This document shows, one piece after another, positions 1 to 10,342 of a DNA stretch of 48,332 nt. Position 1 is the first letter of the stretch. Each line of letters opens with the position of its first letter. The notes beneath the pieces were generated by a model. That model was not told where the DNA came from and made no database searches. It was given only the letters and a program-made list of their open reading frames with translations. This stretch comes from Luteimonas salinisoli. Its GTDB lineage: Bacteria; Pseudomonadota; Gammaproteobacteria; Xanthomonadales; Xanthomonadaceae. The translations under genes and the position numbers were made by a program. The stretch is taken from NCBI RefSeq assembly GCF_013425525.1, contig NZ_JACCKA010000074.1, positions 1-48,332 on the forward strand, read 5' to 3'.

Positions 1-141
1 TCCTCCAAGGAACCAACTGCCAGACGCGGCGATTCATTGACGCAGCCCCGTGGCGACGGTGATGGATCCCCGCAACGGATGGGACTGCCTGGCGCGGCGA
101 CGGTGATGGATCTTCGCAACGGATCGAGCTGCCTGGCGCGG
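1..141. repeat. Dispersed repeat, partial copies of the 161-bp family
   Basis: This stretch matches the tandem array at 34827-35313. It shares the segment reading GAACCAACTGCCAGACGCGG and the following block with GTGGCGACGGTGATGGATC and GACTGCCTGGCGCGGC. The last part is duplicated locally with a 44-bp period: the block starting GGCGACGGTGATGGAT occurs at about 52 and again at about 96. The repeat ends within a few bases of the zipA stop codon. The rest of the unit may lie outside the window. No gene is supported here. Confidence 0.75.
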
Positions 142-146
142 CGCGG

Positions 147-896
147 CTACCAGCGCGGGCTGCGGGTCAGCGGCGGGGCCTCGCGCTGGCGGTCGTAGGC
201 GCGCAACTCGTCGCGCAGGTGGGCGATGCGCTGGCGGCCCAGGGCGTTGCGCTGCTCGTCCAGCAGCACCCCGTCGAGCAGCTCGGCCATCCGCTGCGCG
301 GTCGGCTGCATCGCGTCCCAGGCATCGAGCGCGCTCACCGGCGCCGGCAGGGTCAGGAAAAAGGCGATCGCCGGCGTCTCCAGCGCCTGGATCTCCGCCA
401 TCTCGAAGCTGCCCGGCTTGCGGATGTTGGCCACACTGAAAATCGGCCCGCGTTCCGGGTGCCCTTCCACCAGCCGATGGAACACGCTCATGTGGCCGTA
501 GGTCAGACCGGCCTTCTCCGCCGCCACCACGATGTCGGGCCCGCGCAGCACCTGCCCGGCGCGCGCGGCGATGTACAGGGTGACGATCTTGTCGAAGTCC
601 TCGCTGACCCGCCGCCCCAGCTCCGAATTCGGCGCGGCGGGCTCGCCCACGGCGCTGTCGAACAGCTCCATTTCGGCCTGCACCGCCTCCTCGGCGGCGT
701 CGCCGTCGGCGGCCAGCTCCTCCTCGAGCTGGGCGCCGAGGGTCGGCTCCATGCGCGGCCGCTCGCCGCGCTCGGCGGTCTTCAGCCGCCGCCCCTGCGA
801 GTTCTGCCGCGGCCGGGTGCCGAAATACCAGATGGCGGCGATCAGGAACGCGCTCGCCACCAGGATCCAGATCCGCATCAGCCATTCGTCCGACAT
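147..896 (-). CDS. zipA: Cell division protein ZipA
   Basis: Inner-membrane division protein that tethers FtsZ polymers to the membrane and stabilises the Z ring. The 249-residue product has a short N-terminus, one membrane segment at about residues 8-26, a charged and acidic linker (about 27-100), and a C-terminal ZipA/FtsZ-binding domain from about 101 (FDKIVTLYIAARAG, then GHMSVFHRL and FSVANIRKPGSF). The ATG is preceded by a strong GAGGAG site. It lies 64 bp downstream of smc on the same strand, the order usual in xanthomonads, where ligA typically follows. The linker is shorter than in Escherichia coli ZipA. Identification rests on domain pattern and neighbourhood. Confidence 0.93.
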   Translation of the reverse strand: MSDEWLMRIWILVASAFLIAAIWYFGTRPRQNSQGRRLKTAERGERPRMEPTLGAQLEEELAADGDAAEEAVQAEMELFDSAVGEPAAPNSELGRRVSEDFDKIVTLYIAARAGQVLRGPDIVVAAEKAGLTYGHMSVFHRLVEGHPERGPIFSVANIRKPGSFEMAEIQALETPAIAFFLTLPAPVSALDAWDAMQPTAQRMAELLDGVLLDEQRNALGRQRIAHLRDELRAYDRQREAPPLTRSPRW

Positions 897-960
897 CGTC
901 GTCTCCTCGCGGTAGATGGGAGGCCAGTCACCGCACCCTCGAAAGTGCGGCCGGCGCGGC

Positions 961-4464
<3,504 letters not shown>

Positions 4465-4645
4465 GCGGCGGTCGGGAGGCCTTGGCGGGCCGCGGCCCGG
4501 CCGCGGCGCACGAAATGAGAAAAAGGATCGAGAACGATCCGTAACTGATTGAATCAATAGCAGGAACCGCGGCAAGATGCCGCGGCGAGCAACGAGTATA
4601 CGGGCACCCGCGAAGCCGCGTCAGCCATCGCCGACGGGTGCCGGG

Positions 4646-4840
4646 CCGTGGGGCCTGCTTGGCTGCGCGGGCTCCGGGGGCGGGAGCAGCGGAGCAGGCT
4701 CCGCTCTACGGTGGGGCGGGACCGGCGGCTGTCCGTTGCGCCGCCGCGCATCGCGCGCCTGTAGAGCCGAGCTTGCTCGGCTGCGCGGGCTTGGGCTCCG
4801 GAGGCGGGAGCAGCGGAGCAAGCTCCGCTCTACGGGGGGG
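4646..4840. repeat. SMAG/REP-like palindromic repeats with GTAG ends
   Basis: Between smc and the ABC exporter (425 bp without a gene) lie short palindromes ending in GTAG or its complement CTAC. One is at 4761-4782: GTAG, then arms AGCCGAGC and GCTCGGCT around a TT loop. A second is at 4812-4833: arms AGCGGAGC and GCTCCGCT, then CTAC. A third is at 4688-4709: the same arms with an AG loop, then CTAC. The first two form an inverted pair about 30 bp apart, and a more degenerate partner of the third lies near 4650-4670. GTAG-ended palindromes in monomer or inverted dimer form are the known SMAG/REP class of Stenotrophomonas and relatives. The rest of the gap holds only the smc upstream region and the exporter promoter. 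Confidence 0.7.
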
Positions 4841-4877
4841 CATGGCAGCGCGGCGGGTTCGGGGGTCGCGGTGCAGG

Positions 4878-4883
4878 CACAAT
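4878..4883 (+). promoter_or_regulatory. Putative -10 box of the ABC exporter, leaderless geometry
   Basis: CACAAT lies exactly six bases before the ATG at 4890, so transcription from +1 would begin at the start codon. No purine-rich ribosome binding site precedes the ATG. No good -35 is seen. The same geometry occurs before 30592, 35333 and 37766. Confidence 0.35.
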
Positions 4884-4889
4884 CCTCCG

Positions 4890-6755
4890 ATGTCCAGCCA
4901 ACCGCCGCCCGCCGGGCGCCCGAACCCGAGCCTGCGCGAGCGCTTCCACGCGATGCGCAACCTGCCGCCGTTCCTGAGGCAGGTCTGGGCGGCCAGCCCG
5001 GCGCTGGCGCTGTCGAGCCTCGGGCTGCGCGTGCTGCGCGCCTTCCTGCCGATCCTGATGCTGTACGTCGGCAAGCTGATCATCGACGAGGCGGTGCGCC
5101 TGGTCGCCCTCGACCTCGCCTTCGACTCGATGGATGCCGCCTGGCGCGGCGGCCTGCTCGACCGTCTGCTGTGGCTGCTGGGGATCGAGTTCGCGCTGGC
5201 CATCGCCTCGGACCTGCTGGGCCGCGCGGTGGCCTACGCCGAGTCGCTGCTCTCGGAGCTGTTCACCAATGCCACCAGCGTGCGGCTGATGGAGCACGCG
5301 GCGACGCTCGACCTGGAGGACTTCGAGGACCCGGAACTGCAGGACCGCCTCGACCGCGCGCGGCGCCAGACCATGGGGCGGATGAACCTGATGGGCCAGC
5401 TGGCCGGCCAGCTGCAGGACGCGATCACCGTCGCCAGCTTCGCGGTCGGCCTGCTGGTCTATGCGCCATGGCTGATCCTGCTGCTGGCGGTGGCGCTGGT
5501 GCCGGCGTTCATCGGCGAGGCGCATTTCAACGCGATGAACTACTCGCTGAACTTCCAGTGGACGCCGGAGCGGCGCCAGCTGGAATACGTGCGCCAGACC
5601 GGCGCCAGCGTCGAGACCGCCAAGGAGGTGAAGATCTTCGGCCTGCACCGGTTCCTGATCGAGCGCTACCGCGGCCTGGCCGATCGCTTCTTCCGCGCCA
5701 ACCGCGCGCTGGCGCGGCGGCGCGCGATCTGGGGCACGCTGCTGGCCGCGCTCGGCACCCTCGGCTACTACGTCGCCTACGCCTACATCGCCTGGCGCAC
5801 GGTGCGCGGCGACTTCTCGATCGGCGACCTGACCTTCCTGGCCGGCAGCTTCCGGCGCCTGCGCCAGCTGCTGGAGGGCCTGCTGACCGGGTTCTCGCAG
5901 GTCGCCGGCCAGGCGCTCTACCTCGACGACCTGTTCTCGTTCTTCGCCGTCGAGCCGGAGATCCGTTCGCCGCCGCGGCCGGCCCCATTCCCGAAGCCCA
6001 TCGTCCGGGGCTTCGTGTTCGAGAACGTCGGCTTCCGCTATCCGGACGCCGAGCGCTGGGCGGTACGGCGCCTGGACTTCGAGTTGCGCGCCGGCGAGGT
6101 GCTGGCGCTGGTCGGCGAGAACGGCGCCGGCAAGACCACCGTGGTCAAGCTGCTGGCGCGGCTCTACGATCCGGACGAGGGGCGGATCCTGCTCGACGGC
6201 CGCGACCTGCGCGAATACGACCCGGACGCGCTGCGCGCCAATACCGGGGTGATCTTCCAGGACTTCGTGCGCTATCACCTCACCGCCGGCGAGAACATCG
6301 GCGTCGGCCGGGTCGACGCCATGGACGACGAGGCGCGCGTCCGCGACGCCGCGCGCCGGGCGATGGCGGACGAGGTGATCGCCGCCCTGCCCGGCGGCTA
6401 CGACCAGCTGGTCGGCCGGCGCTTCCGCAGCGGCGTGGACCTGTCCGGCGGGCAATGGCAGAAGATCGCCATCGCCCGTGCCTACATGCGCGACGCGCAG
6501 GTGATGATCCTCGACGAGCCCACCGCCGCGCTCGACGCGCGCAGCGAGTTCGAGGTGTTCCGGCGCTTCAAGGAACTCTCGGAGCGGCGCACCGCGGTGC
6601 TGATCTCGCACCGCTTCTCCAGCGTGCGCATGGCCGACCGGATCCTGGTGCTGGACCAGGGGCTGCTCGAGGCCAGCGGCACCCACACCGAGCTGATGGC
6701 CCAGGGCGGCCGCTACGCGGAACTGTTCGAGCTGCAGGCCGCCGGCTACCGCTGA
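4890..6755 (+). CDS. ABC transporter, fused permease/ATPase exporter with SGGQWQ signature
   Basis: Half-size exporter of 621 residues, likely a homodimer in the inner membrane. The N-terminal transmembrane domain covers about residues 30-340 with several hydrophobic spans. The C-terminal nucleotide-binding domain has Walker A GENGAGKT at 409-416, signature LSGGQWQK from 518 and Walker B VMILDE at 538-543, followed by an ISHR switch. The SGGQWQK variant is familiar from peptide and bacteriocin exporters such as NisT, but also occurs in uncharacterised exporters. There is no N-terminal C39 leader-peptidase domain. The frame is open from 4638, but the upstream part is repeat sequence, so the ATG at 4890 is chosen. 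It lies 152 bp before the thioredoxin-like gene, so a role in peptide export is possible but not shown. Confidence 0.85.
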   Translation: MSSQPPPAGRPNPSLRERFHAMRNLPPFLRQVWAASPALALSSLGLRVLRAFLPILMLYVGKLIIDEAVRLVALDLAFDSMDAAWRGGLLDRLLWLLGIEFALAIASDLLGRAVAYAESLLSELFTNATSVRLMEHAATLDLEDFEDPELQDRLDRARRQTMGRMNLMGQLAGQLQDAITVASFAVGLLVYAPWLILLLAVALVPAFIGEAHFNAMNYSLNFQWTPERRQLEYVRQTGASVETAKEVKIFGLHRFLIERYRGLADRFFRANRALARRRAIWGTLLAALGTLGYYVAYAYIAWRTVRGDFSIGDLTFLAGSFRRLRQLLEGLLTGFSQVAGQALYLDDLFSFFAVEPEIRSPPRPAPFPKPIVRGFVFENVGFRYPDAERWAVRRLDFELRAGEVLALVGENGAGKTTVVKLLARLYDPDEGRILLDGRDLREYDPDALRANTGVIFQDFVRYHLTAGENIGVGRVDAMDDEARVRDAARRAMADEVIAALPGGYDQLVGRRFRSGVDLSGGQWQKIAIARAYMRDAQVMILDEPTAALDARSEFEVFRRFKELSERRTAVLISHRFSSVRMADRILVLDQGLLEASGTHTELMAQGGRYAELFELQAAGYR

Positions 6756-6867
6756 ACGCGATGTTGCGCTGCCGCGGCGACTGTGAGGGCCGGCACAGCC
6801 CGGCGCTCGCGCGCGCACCGCAGCGGTGCGTCTGCCCCGAACTGCGCATCCGGTCATCTCCTGCGCG

Positions 6868-6897
6868 TTGACGGCCGCTGCGCGTCCTCTCTAGCGT
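6868..6897 (+). promoter_or_regulatory. Candidate sigma70 promoter before the thioredoxin/peptide pair
   Basis: TTGACG at 6868-6873 and TAGCGT at 6892-6897 are separated by 18 bp. The predicted start is only a few bases before the ATG at 6908. If real, the thioredoxin and Cys-rich peptide genes can be transcribed separately from the ABC exporter. The -10 matches the consensus weakly. Confidence 0.35.
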
Positions 6898-6907
6898 CGG
6901 CCGGACG

Positions 6908-7540
6908 ATGGCCACCCCGACCCAGCCGGCGGACTCCCCTGCGGCTCCACGCCGCTCGCCGCTGCTGCCCGCGGCCCTGCTGCTGGCGCTGGCGCTGGTG
7001 GCGCTGCTGGCCTGGCAGAACCGCGAGCTGCGCCAGCAGCGCGACTGGCTCGGCGAGCGCGCCACCCGGCCCTACCACGGCATGTACGTGCCGGAGATCG
7101 CGGTGGACGGGATCGACGGCCAGGCGCTCGTGCTGGGCCGCGCGCAGGGCGGGTTCCAGGTGCTCTATTTCTTCGCTCCGCAGTGCCCGTATTGCCTGGA
7201 ATCGGTGCCGATGGTGCGCGCCCTGGCGGCGCGGCTGCAGCAGGCGTTCGGCGGCCGCGTGCAGATGATCGGCGTCGGCGATGCGGCGGCGGCGACGCTG
7301 CAGGCCTACGTGCGCGAGCACCGGCTCGATTTCCCGGTCGCCGCGGTCCAGGACCGCCGCACCCTGATGCTGTACCGCGGCAGCAGCGTGCCGTTGGTGC
7401 TGGTCGTCGGCGCCGACGGCCGGGTACTGCATTCGCAGCTCGGCACCCTCGACACCATGGACCAGGTCGGTTCGATCCTGGCCGCGATGCGTACGGAAAC
7501 GCCCCCCGCGGCCGCCACGCCAACAAGGAGCACACCATGA
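6908..7540 (+). CDS. Membrane-anchored thioredoxin-like (TlpA/redoxin) protein with CPYC
   Basis: Predicted periplasmic thiol-disulfide oxidoreductase, 210 residues. A short Pro-rich N-terminus is followed by one hydrophobic anchor at about 19-36, then a thioredoxin-like fold. Its active site is FFAPQCPYCLE with C93 and C96. A cis-proline segment SSVPLVLVV and a C-terminal GRVLHSQLG strand follow. CPYC is more typical of glutaredoxins than of TlpA/ResA proteins, so whether it oxidises, reduces or isomerises cannot be read from sequence. Its TGA overlaps the ATG of the next gene (ATGA), so a secreted six-cysteine peptide is translationally coupled to it. The likely job is disulfide handling of that peptide. 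Confidence 0.82.
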   Translation: MATPTQPADSPAAPRRSPLLPAALLLALALVALLAWQNRELRQQRDWLGERATRPYHGMYVPEIAVDGIDGQALVLGRAQGGFQVLYFFAPQCPYCLESVPMVRALAARLQQAFGGRVQMIGVGDAAAATLQAYVREHRLDFPVAAVQDRRTLMLYRGSSVPLVLVVGADGRVLHSQLGTLDTMDQVGSILAAMRTETPPAAATPTRSTP

Positions 7541-7737
7541 AGCGTTCGAAAGTCTCGCTGCGCAAGCTGCTGCTCGCGGCCGCCTTCGCCGGGGCCATGG
7601 GTTTCGGGACCATGCAGGCCGTCGCCAGCGGCACCGCGGAGAAGGCCCAGTCCAACTCCTGCAGCTGGGTCTGCGAGTCCGACTGTCCGGGCTTCGGCGG
7701 CAGCTACATCGCCGGCGTCTGCTACTGCTGCGGCTGA
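7537..7737 (+). CDS. Secreted six-cysteine small peptide, possibly defensin-like; function unknown
   Basis: Product of 66 residues that I do not recognise as a named family. The N-terminus is a classic Sec signal peptide: basic MKRSKVSLRK, hydrophobic about 11-26, then AVA before SG, suggesting cleavage after residue 30. The mature part of about 36 residues has cysteines at 42, 46, 50, 62, 64 and 65, giving C-x3-C-x3-C-x11-C-x-CC. The run from C46 (CESDC, then a Gly-rich loop with GG, then GVCYCC) resembles the CxxxC...GxCxC core of cysteine-stabilised alpha-beta peptides such as insect defensins; that is inference. An AAGGAG site lies just before the ATG, which overlaps the stop of the thioredoxin-like gene. 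Alternatives are a redox-active or metal-binding peptide. Confidence 0.8.
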   Translation: MKRSKVSLRKLLLAAAFAGAMGFGTMQAVASGTAEKAQSNSCSWVCESDCPGFGGSYIAGVCYCCG

Positions 7738-7748
7738 ACCGCAGCACC

Positions 7749-7773
7749 CGGGGACCCGCCGCGCGGGTCCCCG
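7749..7773. terminator. Hairpin between convergent genes, likely bidirectional terminator
   Basis: An 11-bp perfect stem has arms CGGGGACCCGC and GCGGGTCCCCG around a CGC loop. It lies 11 bases after the peptide stop and directly before the end of the convergent DUF488 gene. There is no U-tract on either side, so termination efficiency is uncertain. Confidence 0.5.
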
Positions 7774-7774
7774 C

Positions 7775-8320
7775 TCAGAACAGGGTGCGCTGATCGTCGG
7801 CCGGGGCCGAGTAGTCGAGCCGGCCGTCGACGATCCGCGCCGGGCCGGTCCACGGGTGCGCCTGGCTGCGACCGCCCGGCTGCAGGTGCAGCACCTCCCA
7901 GCCGCGCGCCTTGAAGTCGTCGGCGATCAGGCCGCGATGGCATTGCCACCACAGCACCTCCGCGCACATCACCGCAGTCGGTACGGCGGCGGCGAGCGTC
8001 TCCAGCCGCTCCCGCCCAATGGCATAGCCGGGCGTGGCCATGTAGTCGGCGTAGCCGCGGAAGCCGGCGTTGCGCCAGCCCGTACTCGGCGAATCCGGGC
8101 GCGCCGGGCGCCGCCCGCCGAGTTCCGGGATCGGCTCATAGGAGATTTCCGCGCGCGGCAGTTCCCGGGCCATGGCCTCGGCGGCGTACTGCGGGTGACG
8201 CCGGGAGCCGGGGTATCGGCGCACGTCGGCGACGGCGGCGATCCCGGCATCGCGCAGCAGCGCGACGAAAGCGTCCCAGTCGTGGGTGGAGTGGCCGACG
8301 GTCCAGAGCGTGCGGGTCAT
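7775..8320 (-). CDS. DUF488 family protein
   Basis: Cytosolic protein of 181 residues with the family hallmarks: TVGHS near the N-terminus, DVRRYPGSRRHP, ELGGRR, GFRGYADYM, and the late MCAE followed by CHR. The biochemical role of DUF488 proteins is not established. The frame extends to 8347, but the ATG at 8320 fits the family N-terminus (MTRTLWTVGHS). It converges with the Cys-peptide gene and diverges from the ferredoxin-NADP reductase gene. It is unlikely to be part of the peptide cassette. Confidence 0.88.
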   Translation of the reverse strand: MTRTLWTVGHSTHDWDAFVALLRDAGIAAVADVRRYPGSRRHPQYAAEAMARELPRAEISYEPIPELGGRRPARPDSPSTGWRNAGFRGYADYMATPGYAIGRERLETLAAAVPTAVMCAEVLWWQCHRGLIADDFKARGWEVLHLQPGGRSQAHPWTGPARIVDGRLDYSAPADDQRTLF

Positions 8321-8391
8321 GGCGGCAGTCTGCCGGACACCGGGCATGGACCGTGTCGAGACGGCGCCGGGGGGGCGGACCCTTCCTCGGC

Positions 8392-8397
8392 TACAAT
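8392..8397 (+). promoter_or_regulatory. Putative -10 box of the ferredoxin-NADP reductase gene
   Basis: TACAAT lies 30 bases before the ATG at 8428. No convincing -35 hexamer is visible. The box resembles those upstream of other genes in this window (TAGAAT at 9281, TAGAAT at 35321). Confidence 0.4.
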
Positions 8398-8427
8398 GGA
8401 CGCAGTCCGCTTCGCTCCCCTCCCCGC

Positions 8428-9222
8428 ATGTCAGCCGCCTTTGGCACCGAGACGGTGCTGGACGTCCGTCACTGGACGGACGACTACTTCAGCTTCACCA
8501 CCACCCGCGACGACGGTTTCCGCTTCGACAACGGCCAGTTCGTGATGATCGGCCTGGAGATCGACGGCAGGCCGCTGATGCGCGCGTATTCGATCGCCAG
8601 CGCCAACTGGGAGGAGCAGCTGGAGTTCTTCAGCATCAAGGTCGCGGACGGGCCGCTGACCTCGCGGCTGCAGCACATCCGCCCGGGAGAGCGGATCCTG
8701 ATCGGGCGCAAGCCCACCGGCACGCTGCTGATCCACGACCTGCACCCCGGCCGCAACCTCTACCTGCTCGGCACCGGCACCGGCCTGGCGCCGTTCCTTG
8801 CGGTGATCAGGGATCCGGCCACCTACGAGCGGTTCGAGCGGGTGATCCTGTGCCACGGCGTGCGCCGCGCCGCCGACCTGGCCTACCGCGACTACATCGT
8901 CAACGAGCTGCCGCGGCACGAGTTCCTGGGCGAGGAGATCGCCGCCAGGCTGCGCTACTTTCCCGCCGTCAGCCGCGAGGACTTCGCGTTCGACGGCCGC
9001 GACCACCGCGGCCGCCTGACCACGCTGATGGACAGCGGGCGCATGGCGGAGCTGCTCGGCATCGAGCCGCTCGATCCGGCCCGCGACCGGGCGATGATCT
9101 GCGGCAGTCCGCAGATGCTGGCCGACTTCCGCGCCCTGCTCGACGGCCGCGGCCTCACCGCGGCGCCGCGCATCGGCGTGCCCGGCGACTACGTGTTCGA
9201 ACGCGCCTTCGTCGAGAAGTGA
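8428..9222 (+). CDS. fpr: Ferredoxin--NADP reductase
   Basis: Flavoenzyme that moves electrons between NADPH and ferredoxin or flavodoxin, supporting iron-sulfur and oxidative-stress metabolism. The 264-residue product has the FAD-binding RAYSIAS motif near residue 50, a GTGTGLAPF NADP-binding loop near 116, CGSPQML late in the protein, and the family's typical ending in FVEK. The ATG at 8428 is chosen over an upstream in-frame start at 8353 because the family N-terminus matches here and the -10 box lies between the two. It stands alone on the plus strand, followed by a separately promoted Usp gene. Confidence 0.93.
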   Translation: MSAAFGTETVLDVRHWTDDYFSFTTTRDDGFRFDNGQFVMIGLEIDGRPLMRAYSIASANWEEQLEFFSIKVADGPLTSRLQHIRPGERILIGRKPTGTLLIHDLHPGRNLYLLGTGTGLAPFLAVIRDPATYERFERVILCHGVRRAADLAYRDYIVNELPRHEFLGEEIAARLRYFPAVSREDFAFDGRDHRGRLTTLMDSGRMAELLGIEPLDPARDRAMICGSPQMLADFRALLDGRGLTAAPRIGVPGDYVFERAFVEK

Positions 9223-9280
9223 GCGCGGCGGCGGCCGGCTCGCCGGCCCCGCCGCGTTCCCTGCACCCCCGCGGCGCGCG

Positions 9281-9286
9281 TAGAAT
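9281..9286 (+). promoter_or_regulatory. Putative -10 box of the universal stress protein gene
   Basis: TAGAAT lies 30 bases before the ATG at 9317, with a GGAGA ribosome binding site in between. The -35 is poor. Confidence 0.4.
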
Positions 9287-9316
9287 GGCCGCGCCTACCG
9301 TCCGCGGAGAACGAAG

Positions 9317-9739
9317 ATGAAGATCCTGGTCGCCGTCGACGGCAGCGACATCAGCCTGCGCGCGGTCAAGTACGCGATCCAGCTCTCCGGCAAGCTCGCG
9401 GAGCCGGCGAAGCTGACCCTGCTGGCGGTGGATCCGCCGCTGTTCCCCGGGGTCGAGAAGAAGATCGGCAGCGCCGCGGCGCAGCGCCTGCACGACGACA
9501 ACCACGAGCACATGCTGGCACCGGCGCGGCGCGCCCTGGCACGCGCGAAGCTCGAGGCGATCGAGCGTCCGGAAATCGGCGAGATCGCCGAAACGATCCT
9601 GGCGGTGGCGCACAAGCCGCGTGCCGACATGATCGTGATGGGCTCGCACGGCCGCACCGCGGTCAAGGGCGTGCTGCTGGGCTCGGTCTCGAGCAAGGTG
9701 ATCGCGCAGACCGACATCCCGGTGACCATCGTCCGCTGA
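9317..9739 (+). CDS. Universal stress protein (UspA family)
   Basis: Small cytosolic alpha/beta protein of 140 residues, one Usp domain. It starts MKILVAVDGSD and ends with the nucleotide-binding pattern GSHGRTAVKGVLLGSVSSKVI, which matches the ATP-binding G-x2-G-x9-G-S consensus, so it is probably of the ATP-binding type. A CGGAGA ribosome binding site precedes the ATG. It is monocistronic, with a -10 box of its own, and is followed by a REP-like repeat and a convergent glutathione peroxidase gene. The stimulus cannot be read from sequence. Confidence 0.93.
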   Translation: MKILVAVDGSDISLRAVKYAIQLSGKLAEPAKLTLLAVDPPLFPGVEKKIGSAAAQRLHDDNHEHMLAPARRALARAKLEAIERPEIGEIAETILAVAHKPRADMIVMGSHGRTAVKGVLLGSVSSKVIAQTDIPVTIVR

Positions 9740-9771
9740 GCGGCGCACGCACCGGCAGGAGCTTGCCGCTC

Positions 9772-9822
9772 CGCCGGAGCCTCCCGCGGCCTTCACGGCC
9801 ATGGGCCGCTCCCGAGAGCAGG
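9772..9822. repeat. REP-like palindromic element
   Basis: The sequence around CGGCCTTCACGGCCATGGGCC read on the minus strand gives GGAGCGGCCCATGGCCGTGAAGG. This matches the GTAGGAGCGGCCCATGGCCG unit at about 30992-31011. Such elements between convergent genes are common in xanthomonads. Confidence 0.5.
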
Positions 9823-9848
9823 CCGGGCCCGCCGGGCGCCTGGCTGGC

Positions 9849-10340
9849 TCAGCCGAGCGCGCGCTCGATGTCGGCGCGCAGCGACTCCGGGGCGTCGTTC
9901 GGCGCGTGCCGCGAGATCACCCGGCCGTCGCGGCCGACGAGGAACTTGGTGAAGTTCCACTTGATCGCACGGGTCCCCAGGAAGCCGCTCTTTTGCGCCT
10001 TCAGCCACGTCCAGAGCGGATGCGCGCCGTCGCCGTTCACCTCGACCTTGCCGAACAGCGGGAACGTGACGCCGTAGTCGAGCGAACAGAATTCGCGGAT
10101 CTCCTTCGCACCGCCCGGCTCCTGCTGTCCGAACTGGTTGCAGGGAAAGCCCAGCACCACCAGCCCGCGGTCGCGGTAGTCGCGCCACAGCGTTTCCAGG
10201 CCGGCGTACTGCGGAGTGAAGCCGCACTTCGAAGCGACGTTGACGACGAGCAGCACCTTGCCGCGGTACTGCTCCAGCGACAGCGGGCGTCCCTCCAGGT
10301 CGGGCGCCTCGAAGTCGTGGACCGATCCCGCGGCGCCCAT
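9849..10340 (-). CDS. Glutathione peroxidase (BtuE/thioredoxin-dependent peroxidase type)
   Basis: Peroxide-reducing enzyme of the GPx family, 163 residues. Catalytic residues are visible: peroxidatic Cys39 in NVASKCGFTPQY, the Gln in FPCNQFGQQEPG, and Trp128-Asn129 in WNFTKF. The active-site residue is Cys, not selenocysteine, as in most bacterial homologues. Further Cys at 67 and 85 could serve as resolving cysteine. There is no signal peptide, so it is cytosolic. Its ATG lies 2 bases after the stop of the upstream amidohydrolase gene, so the two are probably co-transcribed, although a functional link is not obvious. Confidence 0.93.
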   Translation of the reverse strand: MGAAGSVHDFEAPDLEGRPLSLEQYRGKVLLVVNVASKCGFTPQYAGLETLWRDYRDRGLVVLGFPCNQFGQQEPGGAKEIREFCSLDYGVTFPLFGKVEVNGDGAHPLWTWLKAQKSGFLGTRAIKWNFTKFLVGRDGRVISRHAPNDAPESLRADIERALG

Positions 10341-10342
10341 TC

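Noticed and set aside
4638..4889. N-terminal extension of the ABC exporter
   Set aside because: The extension translates palindromic repeats and is rich in Gly, Ala and Arg; family homology starts at 4890.
7537..7737. Cys-rich peptide as a lanthipeptide or other RiPP precursor
   Set aside because: No LanB, LanC, LanM, YcaO or radical SAM gene is nearby, and the leader looks like a Sec signal with an AxA site.
9849..10340. Possible selenocysteine in glutathione peroxidase
   Set aside because: The peroxidatic residue is encoded as Cys39; no in-frame TGA is present.
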